A DNA stretch of 64,000 nt from Shewanella intestini (GCF_018221465.1 NZ_JAAIKR010000009.1:62001-126000); one strand, 5' to 3'; positions 1 through 9,719 are shown, counted from the first letter of the stretch. Notes: generated by a model from the sequence alone, not told the origin. Numbers and translations are program-made.

Positions 1-1
1 G

Positions 2-55
2 TTAAAGTCGGTTTATTACCGTCCGGCTGATCTTAGTAAGCTCGTTCAAGCCTAA
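2..55 (+). CDS. possible 3' end of an upstream gene (partial)
   Basis: The plus strand is open from the window edge to a TAA at 53-55. It would encode a C-terminus ending in ...RPADLSKLVQA. The short peptide looks protein-like, but another frame (1-30) is also open from the edge, and 18 codons are too few to identify a family. If real, it converges with ubiA across the hairpin at 92-121. Confidence 0.25.
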   Translation, partial: LKSVYYRPADLSKLVQA

Positions 56-87
56 AACGGCGATGTCATCGCTAACGATTAGTCATT

Positions 88-121
88 AAAAAGCCAGTCA
101 TCATCAACGTTATGACTGGCT
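88..121 (-). terminator. rho-independent terminator of ubiA
   Basis: A perfect 10-bp stem (AGCCAGTCAT at 92-101 with ATGACTGGCT at 112-121) has a 10-nt loop. Read on the minus strand it is followed by a run of five T residues (88-92), so it works for transcripts coming from ubiA. The plus-strand side has no T tract. Confidence 0.75.
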
Positions 122-139
122 CAATAAACTCGTTAATGT

Positions 140-1027
140 TTAAATTTTGAATGACACCATGTAATCAATACCTAATGATACAAACAACGCAAAACCTGCC
201 CAGTTATTATTTAAAAAGGCTTTAAAACACGGTGCACGTTCTCGGTCGTAAATTAAATACTGCTGATAACTACTAAAGGCAACAAACGTGATAACCCCAA
301 GTGCATAAACTAGCCCACGGTCGGCTGCATGGCCCGCCATAATAAAGCACCCTAATGCCGCAAATTGAAAAAACGCAATCCATTGTCGGTCAAAATGGCC
401 AAAGAGTATCGCGGTAGACTTAATGCCGACTTTAAGGTCATCATCTCTATCAACCATGGCATACATGGTGTCGTAGGCAACGGTCCAGCACCAGTTAGCA
501 GCAAACAACCACCACGCTTCAATAGGTACATGCCCAAGTTGTGCAGCATAAGCCATCGGAATAGACCAGCTCCACACCACGCCCAAAAACATTTGCGGCA
601 TATTGGTAACACGTTTCATGTACGGATACATCACGGTTAAAATAATGCCCACAAACGACATTTTCACCACTAGCGGGTTAAGCATCACCACCAAAGAAAA
701 TGCCAACAAACCAAGTACCACAAACAACAACAGCGCTTCTTTGGTACTCACGTCACCCGACACTAAAGGCCGAGATTGAGTTCGCTCAACATGCGCATCT
801 AAATGGCGGTCAGCGTAGTCATTAATAATGCAGCCATTGGCGCGCATAATGACCACACCCACGACAAAAATGGCCAGCACTTTAAGGTCTGGCATACCGT
901 CGCCAGCCAAGAATAACGCCATCATGCATGGCCACATTAATAATAATGTCCCTATGGGACGGTCAATACGCATCAACCGTGCGTAAGCGTGCAATTTGTG
1001 TCGTAATAACATCTGTGCTTTCTCCAT
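140..1027 (-). CDS. ubiA: 4-hydroxybenzoate octaprenyltransferase
   Basis: UbiA attaches the polyprenyl chain to 4-hydroxybenzoate, the membrane-bound committed step of ubiquinone synthesis. The 295-residue protein is very hydrophobic, as expected for about eight or nine transmembrane helices. It carries both Mg-pyrophosphate-binding aspartate motifs of the UbiA superfamily: NDYADRHLD (residues 69-77) and [13 protein letters not shown] (185-197). The length matches E. coli UbiA (about 290). The start is slightly uncertain: the Met at residue 6 (coordinate 1012) has a GGAG-type ribosome site about 9 nt ahead of it, whereas the annotated start does not. Unlike E. coli there is no ubiC beside it. 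uvrD lies upstream on the same strand with a 128-bp gap, so the gene is probably transcribed alone. Confidence 0.96.
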   Translation of the reverse strand: MEKAQMLLRHKLHAYARLMRIDRPIGTLLLMWPCMMALFLAGDGMPDLKVLAIFVVGVVIMRANGCIINDYADRHLDAHVERTQSRPLVSGDVSTKEALLLFVVLGLLAFSLVVMLNPLVVKMSFVGIILTVMYPYMKRVTNMPQMFLGVVWSWSIPMAYAAQLGHVPIEAWWLFAANWCWTVAYDTMYAMVDRDDDLKVGIKSTAILFGHFDRQWIAFFQFAALGCFIMAGHAADRGLVYALGVITFVAFSSYQQYLIYDRERAPCFKAFLNNNWAGFALFVSLGIDYMVSFKI

Positions 1028-1155
1028 CGAACACTTATTCTTCTTATATGTGTTATCTCTTAAGCCATCATTAACGCTTGCTTAAACAGATTAACGCGCG
1101 GCCCCTTTTGGCGTTAATCCATAACCACCTGCGAGGAAAAACGCCACGTTTAAAA

Positions 1156-3336
1156 CTAGCATGCCTCTAATTTAGCTAATGAGACCAAAAGCCATTTACT
1201 ACCAAAGTCATTAAAATTAACTTGTACGCGTGCTTTCTCTCCCACGCCTTCAAAACTGGTCACCACCCCTTCATTAAACTTAAAGTGTTTCACTTTTTGT
1301 CCCACAGAAAATCCAGTACTGTTTTTAGGCGTACTGAAACTCAAACTGCTGCTTTTTGACGGGTAACGCTGACTAATTGATGGCGAGACTTTCGCTCTTA
1401 AGCGAATTTGCTCAACGTATTTTTCAGGGATCTCTTTAATAAATCGTGATGGCGCAGCATAATCTTCACGGCCATAAATACGCCGAGACTCAGCGTAACT
1501 GATGTACAGTTTTTGCATCGCACGAGTCATACCGACGTAACATAAGCGTCGCTCTTCATCGAGGCGGTCGCCTTCATCTAACGCCATTTTACTTGGGAAT
1601 ATGCCTTCCTCTACACCCGACATAAATACCATTGGGAACTCAAGCCCTTTGGCTGAATGCAAGGTCATTAATTGCACCGCATCGGTAAAGGCATCAGCTT
1701 GGCCTTCACCCGCTTCTAAAGCTGCATGAGACAAAAAGGCATTTAACTCGCCCATGTCTTCTAGTTCTTCTGGCATTTCGAAACTGCGCGCTGCGGTAAC
1801 TAATTCATTTAAGTTTTCAATCCGCGCTTGGGCTTTTTCGCCTTTTTCTGCGGCGTACATAGTGCGCAAGCCTGAGCGGTCAATCACCGAATCGGTCATG
1901 CGATATAACACCATGTCTTCGGTGTCGGTGCGCAGCGAAGTAATTAAATCCATAAAGCCACGCACGGCATTTGCTGCGCGCCCTGCGAGCACTTTTTCAT
2001 CTAGTAAACGTAAACTGGCTTGCCATAATGTCAGTTGATGTTGCCTTGCAGTATTGCGCAAAATCTCTACGGTGCGATCACCAATACCACGAGTGGGTGT
2101 ATTCACAATACGTTCAAATGCCGCGTCATCATCGCGGTTATTGATTAGGCGCATATAGCCCATGGCATCTTTAATTTCTTGACGTTCAAAGAAGCGCAAG
2201 CCGCCATAAATGCGGTAAGCCAAACTTTTATGTAAAAAGGCTTCTTCTAATACCCGAGACTGGGCATTTGAACGATATAAAATAGCGCAATCGCTTAAAC
2301 TGCCGCCTTTATCTTGCCAGTCGACAATACGGCCAACGATAAAACGAGCTTCATCCATTTCGTTAAAGGCGCAGTAAACCGAAATCGGTTCGCCATCTTT
2401 ATCTTCGGTCCACAACTGCTTGCCTAAACGATCGGGGTTATTGGCAATTAGCTCGTTCGAGGCATTTAGAATATTGGCGCTAGAACGATAATTTTGTTCA
2501 AGACGAATGGTTTCGGCGCCCGGGAAGTCTTTTAAGAAACGGTGTAAGTTTTCAATTTGGGCGCCGCGCCAACCATAAATAGATTGGTCATCATCGCCAA
2601 CAATCATGACATTAGCACTGTTACCTGCAAGCACCCGAATCCAAGCATATTGAATGGCATTGGTATCTTGAAACTCGTCCACCAAAATATGTTTAAAACG
2701 TTCTTGGTAATGCGCAAGAATATGCGGTTTGTTGAGCCATAATTCGTGAGCACGTAATAAGATTTCGGCAAAATCGACTAAGCCTGCGCGATCGCAGGAC
2801 TCTTGATAAACCTGGTAAATATTTAATAGGTTTTGCTCAATCGGGAAGCCACCAGCATCAATGTTTTTGGGCCGTAAACCTTGGTCCTTCTTGCCATTGA
2901 TATAACCTGCAGCTTGTCGCGGAGGATATTGTTTTTCGTCTAAATTAAGACTTTTTAAAATGCGTTTAATCATCCGCACTTGGTCGTCTGAATCAATAAT
3001 TTGGAAGCTTTGCGGTAAATTAGCGTCTTGATAATGAGTGCGCAATAACCGATGCGCCAAACCATGGAAAGTACCAATCCACATGCGCCCCATATTGCTG
3101 CCAGCAACATTTTCAACCCGCTCACGCATTTCTGCGGCGGCTTTATTGGTAAAGGTGACCGCTAAAATGGAGTACGGGCTTTGTTGCTCAACTTGCATAA
3201 GCCAAGCAATGCGGTGAGTTAACACACGGGTTTTACCACTACCAGCACCCGCAAGTACGAGCATATTTGATAAAGGTGCCCCAACGGCTTCACGTTGTTT
3301 ATCGTTTAAGCCGTCAAGTAAAGATGATACGTCCAT
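1156..3336 (-). CDS. uvrD: DNA helicase II (UvrD, SF1A)
   Basis: An ATP-dependent 3'-5' helicase that removes the incised strand in nucleotide excision repair and methyl-directed mismatch repair. The 726 residues show the full SF1A motif series: Walker A GAGSGKT (30-36), TFTNKAAAEM (61-70), Walker B VDEFQDTN (219-226), motif III GDDDQSIYGWRGA (247-259) and QNYRSS, with VMTLHSAKGLEFPMVF-type and YVGMTRA motifs near the C-terminus. The last 50 or so residues form the small basic tail domain of UvrD/PcrA. The ribosome site GGAGG lies just before the ATG. I looked for an SOS box (CTG-N10-CAG) upstream and did not see a convincing one, although E. coli uvrD is LexA-controlled. Confidence 0.97.
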   Translation of the reverse strand: MDVSSLLDGLNDKQREAVGAPLSNMLVLAGAGSGKTRVLTHRIAWLMQVEQQSPYSILAVTFTNKAAAEMRERVENVAGSNMGRMWIGTFHGLAHRLLRTHYQDANLPQSFQIIDSDDQVRMIKRILKSLNLDEKQYPPRQAAGYINGKKDQGLRPKNIDAGGFPIEQNLLNIYQVYQESCDRAGLVDFAEILLRAHELWLNKPHILAHYQERFKHILVDEFQDTNAIQYAWIRVLAGNSANVMIVGDDDQSIYGWRGAQIENLHRFLKDFPGAETIRLEQNYRSSANILNASNELIANNPDRLGKQLWTEDKDGEPISVYCAFNEMDEARFIVGRIVDWQDKGGSLSDCAILYRSNAQSRVLEEAFLHKSLAYRIYGGLRFFERQEIKDAMGYMRLINNRDDDAAFERIVNTPTRGIGDRTVEILRNTARQHQLTLWQASLRLLDEKVLAGRAANAVRGFMDLITSLRTDTEDMVLYRMTDSVIDRSGLRTMYAAEKGEKAQARIENLNELVTAARSFEMPEELEDMGELNAFLSHAALEAGEGQADAFTDAVQLMTLHSAKGLEFPMVFMSGVEEGIFPSKMALDEGDRLDEERRLCYVGMTRAMQKLYISYAESRRIYGREDYAAPSRFIKEIPEKYVEQIRLRAKVSPSISQRYPSKSSSLSFSTPKNSTGFSVGQKVKHFKFNEGVVTSFEGVGEKARVQVNFNDFGSKWLLVSLAKLEAC

Positions 3337-3433
3337 TTTGCCTCCAAGAATTGACGAGGCATTATATCAGCAGTGTTATCATTGGAGCTAGATCGCACTT
3401 GGCATTGCCGCAATTTTAACGTAATCGGTTAAT

Positions 3434-4390
3434 TTATTTTTTCCACGCCAGCCCGTTGGCAATAAAACAGCGTGATTGCTTAGTGATAGGGTCGATAAAG
3501 CTGAGCTTTTGCGCCAATAACTGCAATGGTTTAGCAAAGTTATCAGGGCCTTTAGGTTGCAATTGCGGGTAAAAACGGTCGTTAAGTATTGGCATACCTA
3601 AGCTTTGCATGTGCACACGTAATTGGTGGGTTTTGCCGGTAATAGGGCTTAATTCAAATAAACCTAAGCCATCTTGCACATCAATGAGAGTAATTTCTGA
3701 ATGACTATTGGCCTCCCCTGCTACCACTGCCATGGTAAAACTAGGCGTGCTAGGTTTAAGACGATTTTTCACCGTCCAATGCATGGGTAAGGTTAACGCA
3801 CCTTGGGCGTGCAAGCTGACCAATTCTGGCGGTAATTCGGCAATTGCTTGGTAGGTTTTAGCAATATTGCCATCAACAAACAGCTGATGATATTGCGCTC
3901 TAACAGCAGGGTTAACCGTCATCAGGATAACCCCCGCAGTGTCTTTGTCTAACCGATGCGCGGGGGCAATGGTGTCAATACCCGTCGCAATACGTAGGCG
4001 ATGCAGTAAGCACTCATTAACATAATTGCCGCCAGGGGTAACGGGCAAAAAATGCGGTTTATAAACCACAATGCAGTGCTCATCTTGATGCAGAATGGTT
4101 TCACTAAACGGCACTTTGGTTTCTGCCACGACTTCTCGGTAGTAATACACTCGTTTGGTGGCGTGATATCGACTATTGGCATCAATTAACTCACCATTTT
4201 GCCAATGAACTTTACCCGCCGCCATTCGTGCGCGCCACACATCTGCGCCAATTTGAGCAAATTTCCACTGCAAAAAATCAATCACATGGGTAAATGATTG
4301 ACCGTTCAGTTCTGACTCGCGGGGCAAAATAACATAAGAAGGTTGGGCTGCAATGGCTGAATTGGCGCTCATAAAACTCGTAATACTCAT
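3434..4390 (-). CDS. RluA-family pseudouridine synthase
   Basis: Converts uridine to pseudouridine in a structured RNA. The catalytic motif HRLDKDTAG (residues 145-153, Asp148) is diagnostic of the RluA/RsuA/TruC group. The N-terminal 80 residues (VWRARMAAGKVHWQNG) resemble the S4-like RNA-binding region. Downstream, KTYQA and the GKTHQLRVHM block are also family hallmarks. At 318 residues it is close to RluA-type enzymes of this unassigned clade, and the sequence alone does not tell me whether the target is 23S rRNA or tRNA. It follows uvrD's upstream side on the same strand and is separated from the Lon-N-domain gene by 90 bp. Confidence 0.92.
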   Translation of the reverse strand: MSITSFMSANSAIAAQPSYVILPRESELNGQSFTHVIDFLQWKFAQIGADVWRARMAAGKVHWQNGELIDANSRYHATKRVYYYREVVAETKVPFSETILHQDEHCIVVYKPHFLPVTPGGNYVNECLLHRLRIATGIDTIAPAHRLDKDTAGVILMTVNPAVRAQYHQLFVDGNIAKTYQAIAELPPELVSLHAQGALTLPMHWTVKNRLKPSTPSFTMAVVAGEANSHSEITLIDVQDGLGLFELSPITGKTHQLRVHMQSLGMPILNDRFYPQLQPKGPDNFAKPLQLLAQKLSFIDPITKQSRCFIANGLAWKK

Positions 4391-4480
4391 CAGTAAGATT
4401 AAACAGACGTGATAATAATGCCATCATTCACGTGAGGCTATGATAACAAAAATATGGCTTTAGCTCAGGCGAAATGTCGC

Positions 4481-5059
4481 TTAACCGTCTACATGTGACT
4501 TTAACAGTTGCAGCACAAAGTTCATGGTTTTATGGCAGTTCGGTTGGTCTGCAAGCATAATTTTGTCGCGGTTATACATCGGCAAAACTTCTAACCAACG
4601 TTGGCTAACCCACGACGCATCTTCTAAATGTATATGGGAATATAAATCTAACAGTTCAGGGTTAACTTGATAAAACTGCTCTAATGCGGCGCTAATTATT
4701 TCAAACTTACCTTTAATGGGTTCATGCTGCCAATTAGGGCAAGCCAAAGTACGCGCCATTAATGCACCATCGCTACGTTGGCCAGTCGACAAAATTTTAA
4801 TTCGTTGATGACCTTCTAAAATCACGCTTAACGCACCAGAGTCTGTTTGGTTAAAATCGATAATATTGCACTGAGTCGCGGTCATGTAACAAGGTAAGTC
4901 GCCACTGGCTTTTAGTGCCCCAAACGCTAATGGGAAATGCCCTTTTAACACCCGAGCGATTTGGTTTAACTCACTTGGCGACACAATTTCAATTTCTACT
5001 CGCCCACTAGGCAGCAGTACCGCATCTTGAACCAACAGTGCCATTTCCTGAGAACGCAT
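4481..5059 (-). CDS. Lon N-terminal (LAN) domain protein
   Basis: A stand-alone copy of the substrate-recognition N domain of Lon protease (192 residues) with no AAA+ or serine-lysine protease part. The first 60 residues (ALLVQDAVLLPSGRVEIEIV and SELNQIARVL) carry the LPxGRxxLxI pattern of the fold. Such single-domain proteins are widespread in gammaproteobacteria and their client is unknown. The start was chosen as the ATG at 5059 because a strong AGGAGG ends 5 nt before it; the GTG two codons upstream (5065) would overlap that ribosome site. Confidence 0.85.
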   Translation of the reverse strand: MRSQEMALLVQDAVLLPSGRVEIEIVSPSELNQIARVLKGHFPLAFGALKASGDLPCYMTATQCNIIDFNQTDSGALSVILEGHQRIKILSTGQRSDGALMARTLACPNWQHEPIKGKFEIISAALEQFYQVNPELLDLYSHIHLEDASWVSQRWLEVLPMYNRDKIMLADQPNCHKTMNFVLQLLKSHVDG

Positions 5060-5298
5060 CGTCACCTCCTAAGCGTAAGCAACTTAAATGCCGTCTACCA
5101 ACATTTAACGCTGAAGGTTAAGTGTAGCAGCGGTCAAATAATCAACAACATTAAGCCATGTGTACGTCATTTAATGGCGTTAAGTTCAATCATTCAGACC
5201 GTGGGTTAACGATGATATTGCAATTAAAAGAGATATTTTCCTTATCTAGCTTTGATAAGGTTGTCGCGATAACGTAGTGATGAATGTGCTGGTGCCGC

Positions 5299-6354
5299 TT
5301 ATAAAGGTTGTACTTTAGTCATAATGTCGCCGCTACTAAGCAATTGATGCAACTCATCAGCAAGTGCTTGGCTGGCATTCACCGTGTCCATCCAATAACG
5401 GATTCTTTCATCTGTCGGCAGTTGACTAAAATCTTCACGATCGGGAATTTTGCCATAAGGCAGTTTGGCAATAAATTCTGCGCTAGGGGCCAGTATGACG
5501 CCATTATGGTAGTTCGCTTTCGCGTTGCGGCGCATTAATGATTTATCAAACCAACCTGGGCTCATATAAGGGTAAAAATGCGGATATAAGCTTAAACCCG
5601 CCTGTCTTGGTAACGGCATATCAAAATGGTAATCGGTAATACCCCCATCGTAATAACTGCCTTTTTTTAAGCCTTCAATATGGCAAACAGGGGCGATTAA
5701 TAAAGGGATAGAACCTGATGCAACTAAACTGGGAATTATATTGCCTTGGGTCAATTGGCCATAACAGGTAGGTAAATCATTTAACTGCATAAACGGCGAC
5801 TGAGGGTCATTATTGCTCATCACATTGCGCTCAAAATGCCACGCTACATTTTTACGGCTCAGTAAGTTTGATATTGCCGTTGCACCAAGGCCTAACGCTA
5901 AACCTGCTTTAGAATGCAATTTATTTAATCCCCGCGCACGACAAACAACAAAATGCGCCCGTACGACAGGGTTATCAATAATATCTTGCCCGGCATTAAC
6001 GCCTAAAATTTGCCGAATAATTTGTTCAACATTTCGGGCAATGGCATCTGCTGATGGCCGCGTGTCATAACGCTGATTAACATAATGCTCAATCAAACGT
6101 TCATACGCTTGCAAGGGTTGTTGCTGAGCAAAACAGGCCACTCGCCATGCGCCAGATGACGAACCAATGGCATAAAGAGGTTGTTGGCGTTTCGCAAAAA
6201 AAGTGCCGAAAAGATATTGGTCAAGCCCAGCTAAAGACAACCATTTAGGGCCCCCAGAAGCGGCAAATAATTGGCCGAAAAGATCAGCATTAAAACCATG
6301 TTGTTCAAGCTGTTGATAAGCTGTCGGCCCAGCTAAAATTTGTAACGCAGACAA
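5299..6354 (-). CDS. patatin-like phospholipase family protein
   Basis: Predicted serine lipid hydrolase with the patatin Ser-Asp dyad. The nucleophile elbow is GSSSG (residues 64-68, Ser66), with the Asp in DGG at 236-238. A glycine-rich ASGGPKW stretch (32-38) fits the oxyanion region. No signal peptide is evident, so it is probably cytosolic or peripherally membrane-bound. The rest of the 351 residues is rich in aromatic and basic positions and does not point to a specific lipid. It stands divergent from the YhcH-family gene at 6441, with an 86-bp shared promoter region. A short 7-bp hairpin at 5240-5260 downstream lacks a T tract. Confidence 0.82.
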   Translation of the reverse strand: MSALQILAGPTAYQQLEQHGFNADLFGQLFAASGGPKWLSLAGLDQYLFGTFFAKRQQPLYAIGSSSGAWRVACFAQQQPLQAYERLIEHYVNQRYDTRPSADAIARNVEQIIRQILGVNAGQDIIDNPVVRAHFVVCRARGLNKLHSKAGLALGLGATAISNLLSRKNVAWHFERNVMSNNDPQSPFMQLNDLPTCYGQLTQGNIIPSLVASGSIPLLIAPVCHIEGLKKGSYYDGGITDYHFDMPLPRQAGLSLYPHFYPYMSPGWFDKSLMRRNAKANYHNGVILAPSAEFIAKLPYGKIPDREDFSQLPTDERIRYWMDTVNASQALADELHQLLSSGDIMTKVQPL

Positions 6355-6440
6355 GTGTCATTCCTTTTTATCAATATTCGTTATCCACTAACAATGCTAA
6401 AATGTAGCGATACTCCAATCACTTATGTTACGGAAGTTTT

Positions 6441-6902
6441 ATGATTGTCGATACCCTTGCTAACGCGTCTATTTACCAAAGCCTTTCACCTCGCATCAGC
6501 CAAGCTTTAGCTTATTTGGTTGCCACCGATTTTAGCCAATTTGACGCAGGCCGCCACGATGTCGATGGTAATAATATTTTTGCCATTGTTGATGACTACC
6601 ATACCAAAGTGCGTCAGCAAGAGGTGTTTGAAGCGCATCAACAGTATATTGATATTCAATATGTCGTCAGTGGTGAGGAACAATTTGGCTACCTGCCATT
6701 GGCCGGACAAACGCCAATTGCGCCTTACCATGAAAAACATGATGTCATTGAATTTAACTATGCCACTAACCAAACTGATGCCACTTTCGTGGCATTAAAA
6801 GCAGGCATGTTTGCCATTTTTTATCCTAATGACATTCATATGCCAGGCACCTCTGACACCCCAATAGCGGTGCGTAAAGTGGTGATGAAGGTAAAAATTT
6901 AG
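6441..6902 (+). CDS. YhcH/YjgK/YiaL family (DUF386) protein
   Basis: A single-domain cupin-like protein of 153 residues belonging to the YhcH/YiaL/EbgC group. In other bacteria these sit in sialic-acid, alginate or disaccharide loci and are thought to act on sugar anomers or acids. Recognisable features are GRHDVDGNNIFA (residues 36-47), the QQYIDIQYVVSGEE block and a metal-binding YPNDIHMPG near residues 128-136. The gene ends at a bidirectional terminator facing a sugar porter gene, which supports a carbohydrate role although the substrate is not visible from sequence. Confidence 0.88.
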   Translation: MIVDTLANASIYQSLSPRISQALAYLVATDFSQFDAGRHDVDGNNIFAIVDDYHTKVRQQEVFEAHQQYIDIQYVVSGEEQFGYLPLAGQTPIAPYHEKHDVIEFNYATNQTDATFVALKAGMFAIFYPNDIHMPGTSDTPIAVRKVVMKVKI

Positions 6903-6937
6903 TTTTTTATAACTGAATTATTTTTACTACCGCCATT

Positions 6938-6971
6938 AAAAAAGCCAGATCGCGATGCGATCTGGCTTTTT
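6938..6971. terminator. bidirectional rho-independent terminator
   Basis: A perfect stem GCCAGATCGC (6944-6953) / GCGATCTGGC (6957-6966) has a 3-nt loop and is flanked by six A residues on the left and five T residues on the right. It therefore serves both the YhcH-family gene (+) and the convergent sugar porter (-). Confidence 0.9.
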
Positions 6972-7013
6972 ATTTGCTCATTGCCAATGTCACTCTAGCA
7001 ATGATAACAGCGA

Positions 7014-8423
7014 CTAACCTTGCATGGCTTCTAACTCACGTCCTTTGGTTTCATAGATATATTTCGCTACAAACCCAATCGACAACACCGCACAGACACA
7101 GTAGAAACCATATGCACCCACTAAGCCAACTGATGCCAACATAATTGGGAATGTCATCGTAATAGCAAAGTTTGACCCCCACTGCACCAAACCGGCTACA
7201 GCAAGGCCTGAACCACGGATTTGGTTAGGGAACATTTCACCCAGCATGACCCACATCACAGGGCCCCAAGACAAGTTAAAGAAGAACACATACGCATTAG
7301 CAGCAATTAACGCCATTGTGCCTAAATCACCAAGTTCAAGGTCGCCATTGGCATCAACACCTGCACGGGCAAAAGCAAATACCATTAACCCCAGCGTTAT
7401 TGACATCCCAATAGAGCCAACCATTAAGAACGGTTTTCTACCTACCTTATCAATCAATACAATGGTGATAACACAGGCCGCAATACTTACCGCGCCGCTA
7501 ATAATGTTAATTAATAATGCATCGGATTCTGAAAAACCAACCGCTTGCCACAACACTGCGCCATAATAAAACACCACGTTAATACCCACTAATTGCTGGA
7601 ACGTTGCCAGGCCAATGCCTATCCACACAATACGGCGTATTTTACCCGTGTTTTTATTAATAAGGTCAGACAGCTTAGGTTGCTGATCAGACTCTAACGA
7701 TGCTTTAATTTCCGTAAATTTAAGCTCACCAAGTTGTTCGCCATAAAGACGATTTAGCACTCTTTTCGCTTGAACCGCTTTATTACTGGTAACTAAAAAA
7801 CGCGGGCTTTCAGGAATGAAAAATAAAGCTAAAAAGAAAATAAAGGCAGGAATTAACTCAATCCAGAACATCCAACGCCAGGCTTCAAAACCGAATAAAA
7901 ACGCATTCGTTGACGCGCCTGCGCTGTGAGCTAAAAAGTAATTACTCACAAATGCACTAAACAAGCCGCTAATAATCGCCACTTGTTGCACGGTAGCTAA
8001 TGCACCGCGATAACGTGCAGGAGCGACTTCGGCAATATAAGCTGGCGTCATCACGGATGCCGCACCAACAGCTAAGCCACCTAAAATACGATAAATAATG
8101 AATTCGCCAGAGCTGCTCGCAATGCCCGATCCCCACGCGCTGACAATAAAAAAGATTGCCGCTAAAATCAGTAGGGTTCTGCGGCCATATTTATCAGCTA
8201 AACGCCCAGCAAAGAAAGCCCCCACCGCACAACCAAGTAGCATGGATGCAACGTTAAAACCGGTGCCAACACCGTCAGAGTGAAAAGCGGCTTGTAGGCC
8301 ATCAACGGTGCCATTAATCACCCCGCTATCAAAACCAAATAGAAAGCCACCAATGGTTGCAACACAACTTACCAAGATAACAAACAAGGTATTTTCTTGG
8401 GATTTACTTTGTACCAAACTCAT
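7014..8423 (-). CDS. sugar porter family MFS transporter
   Basis: A 469-residue, 12-helix major facilitator of the sugar porter family (XylE/GalP/AraE-like), expected to bring a hexose or pentose in with protons across the inner membrane. Visible hallmarks are GGFLFGFDSGVINGT in helix 1, GRLADKYGRRTLL after helix 2, PESPRFL at the end of helix 6 and a YETKGRELE motif (variant of PETKGR) near the C-terminus. The Gln-rich QQLVGINVVFYYG block in helix 7 is the usual sugar-binding segment. The ribosome site AGAGGT precedes ATG. A repeated ACGCTAAC element lies immediately upstream (8444-8494), suggesting regulation by a DNA-binding sugar repressor. The exact substrate cannot be read from sequence. 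Confidence 0.92.
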   Translation of the reverse strand: MSLVQSKSQENTLFVILVSCVATIGGFLFGFDSGVINGTVDGLQAAFHSDGVGTGFNVASMLLGCAVGAFFAGRLADKYGRRTLLILAAIFFIVSAWGSGIASSSGEFIIYRILGGLAVGAASVMTPAYIAEVAPARYRGALATVQQVAIISGLFSAFVSNYFLAHSAGASTNAFLFGFEAWRWMFWIELIPAFIFFLALFFIPESPRFLVTSNKAVQAKRVLNRLYGEQLGELKFTEIKASLESDQQPKLSDLINKNTGKIRRIVWIGIGLATFQQLVGINVVFYYGAVLWQAVGFSESDALLINIISGAVSIAACVITIVLIDKVGRKPFLMVGSIGMSITLGLMVFAFARAGVDANGDLELGDLGTMALIAANAYVFFFNLSWGPVMWVMLGEMFPNQIRGSGLAVAGLVQWGSNFAITMTFPIMLASVGLVGAYGFYCVCAVLSIGFVAKYIYETKGRELEAMQG

Positions 8424-8443
8424 ATGTACCTCTTAGCTCATAG

Positions 8444-8499
8444 ACGCTAACGACCTCAAATTGGCACAACCATACGCTAACTAAATGTTAGCGTTAACA
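8444..8499. promoter_or_regulatory. triplicated ACGCTAAC element, likely operator for the sugar porter
   Basis: ACGCTAAC occurs directly at 8444-8451 and 8474-8481 and inverted (GTTAGCGT) at 8487-8494. The last two form an exact 8-bp inverted repeat with a 5-nt spacer. The overlapping TGTTAGCGTTAACA (8486-8499) is itself near-palindromic and resembles a LacI/GalR-type operator. It lies 21-76 bp upstream of the porter start codon. The remainder of the 322-bp gap up to ppaC (8746) shows no gene. Confidence 0.5.
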
Positions 8500-8745
8500 G
8501 TAATGGCTAAAATTATCTATTCTCAAATAAGAACAATCTTTCATGAACGAAATAATTTTACGATAAATGCATTATCAACTGCAGTGCGCCACTGCCAACA
8601 TGGACTCACTATGATGAACATTCGACAAGACACCAATGACCACCGACATGTTGTGATTGCGCATCAAAAGCAACAAATGGGATTAATGATTGGTCGTGTG
8701 GATTTTTCTTGTTAAAATCGGCGGCAAATTTATAGGAGCCAAAAA

Positions 8746-9666
8746 ATGTCAATGTATGTTGTGGGTCATAAGATCCCTGATTCGGATTCAATTTGTGGTG
8801 CTATCGCACTCGCGTATCTAAAAAACCAAATTGATGAGCCAGCAATTGCGACTCGTCTAGGTGATATTTCACCAGAGACAGCGTTTATCCTTGAACGTTT
8901 TGGCTTTGACGCTCCTGCATATAAAGAAAGTTATGCAGGTGAAGAAGTCTATATTGTTGACCATTCAGAACTGACCCAAGCGCCTGATGATATTGCCGAC
9001 GCCACTATCGTGGGTATTGTTGACCACCACAAATTAGGTGATTTAACCACTTCAACACCGCTTGAATGTTGGATCCGCCCTGTAGGTTGTTCAAACACCG
9101 TCATTAAAATGATGTTCGACTTCTACCAAGTTGCCATTCCAGCCAACTTAGCTGGCATCATGATGTGTGCAATTTTAAGTGACACCGTGATCTTCAAATC
9201 ACCAACTTGCACCACCGCTGATATTCGCTGTGTTGAAGCTTTAGCTGAAATTGCAGGCATTGAAGATTTTAAAGCCCTTGGTATGGAAATGTTCAAAGTT
9301 AAGTCAGCGGTTGACGGCACTCCAGTACGTGAACTAGTGATGCGTGACTTTAAAGACTTCAACATGAACGGTAACTTAGTGGGTATTGGCCAACTTGAAG
9401 TGACCGACCTTGCTGTATTTGACAAAATCAAAGCTGACTTAGAAGCGGATATTGTTAAATTAAAAGCTGAAGGTAACCGTCACAGCGTATTATTACTCCT
9501 CACTGATATCATGCAAGAAGGTTCAGAAGTACTGGTGACCTCTGACGATGCAAGCTTAATTGAAAAAGCTTATGCCAAAACGCTTACCGACAATAAAGTC
9601 TGGTTAGATGGCGTACTAAGCCGTAAAAAACAAGTCGTGCCGCCACTGCAAGATGCGTTTGCATAA
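8746..9666 (+). CDS. ppaC: manganese-dependent inorganic pyrophosphatase (family II)
   Basis: Hydrolyses pyrophosphate to two phosphates and so pulls biosynthetic reactions forward in the cytosol. The 306 residues show the DHH-superfamily ligands: GHKIPDSDS (7-15; His8, Asp12, Asp14), VDHSE (71-75) and the DHH signature VDHHK (92-96). The C-terminal SRKKQVVPPL motif, which binds the phosphate leaving group, is about ten residues from the end. Length and motif order match the family. An AGGAG ribosome site precedes the ATG. It stands alone, ended by its own terminator at 9693-9719. Confidence 0.96.
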   Translation: MSMYVVGHKIPDSDSICGAIALAYLKNQIDEPAIATRLGDISPETAFILERFGFDAPAYKESYAGEEVYIVDHSELTQAPDDIADATIVGIVDHHKLGDLTTSTPLECWIRPVGCSNTVIKMMFDFYQVAIPANLAGIMMCAILSDTVIFKSPTCTTADIRCVEALAEIAGIEDFKALGMEMFKVKSAVDGTPVRELVMRDFKDFNMNGNLVGIGQLEVTDLAVFDKIKADLEADIVKLKAEGNRHSVLLLLTDIMQEGSEVLVTSDDASLIEKAYAKTLTDNKVWLDGVLSRKKQVVPPLQDAFA

Positions 9667-9692
9667 ACGTGCTCGCAGCATAAAGTAAATTA

Positions 9693-9719
9693 AAACGGGA
9701 CTCATCATCCCGTTTTTTT
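9693..9719 (+). terminator. terminator of ppaC
   Basis: AAACGGGA (9693-9700) pairs with TCCCGTTT (9708-9715) across a 7-nt loop, followed by a continuous T run to 9719. Confidence 0.9.

Noticed and set aside
3337-3433. Possible SOS box before uvrD
   Set aside because: No CTG-N10-CAG dyad could be found; only isolated half-sites.
5240-5260. 7-bp hairpin CCTTATC/GATAAGG as a terminator
   Set aside because: No T tract on either strand.
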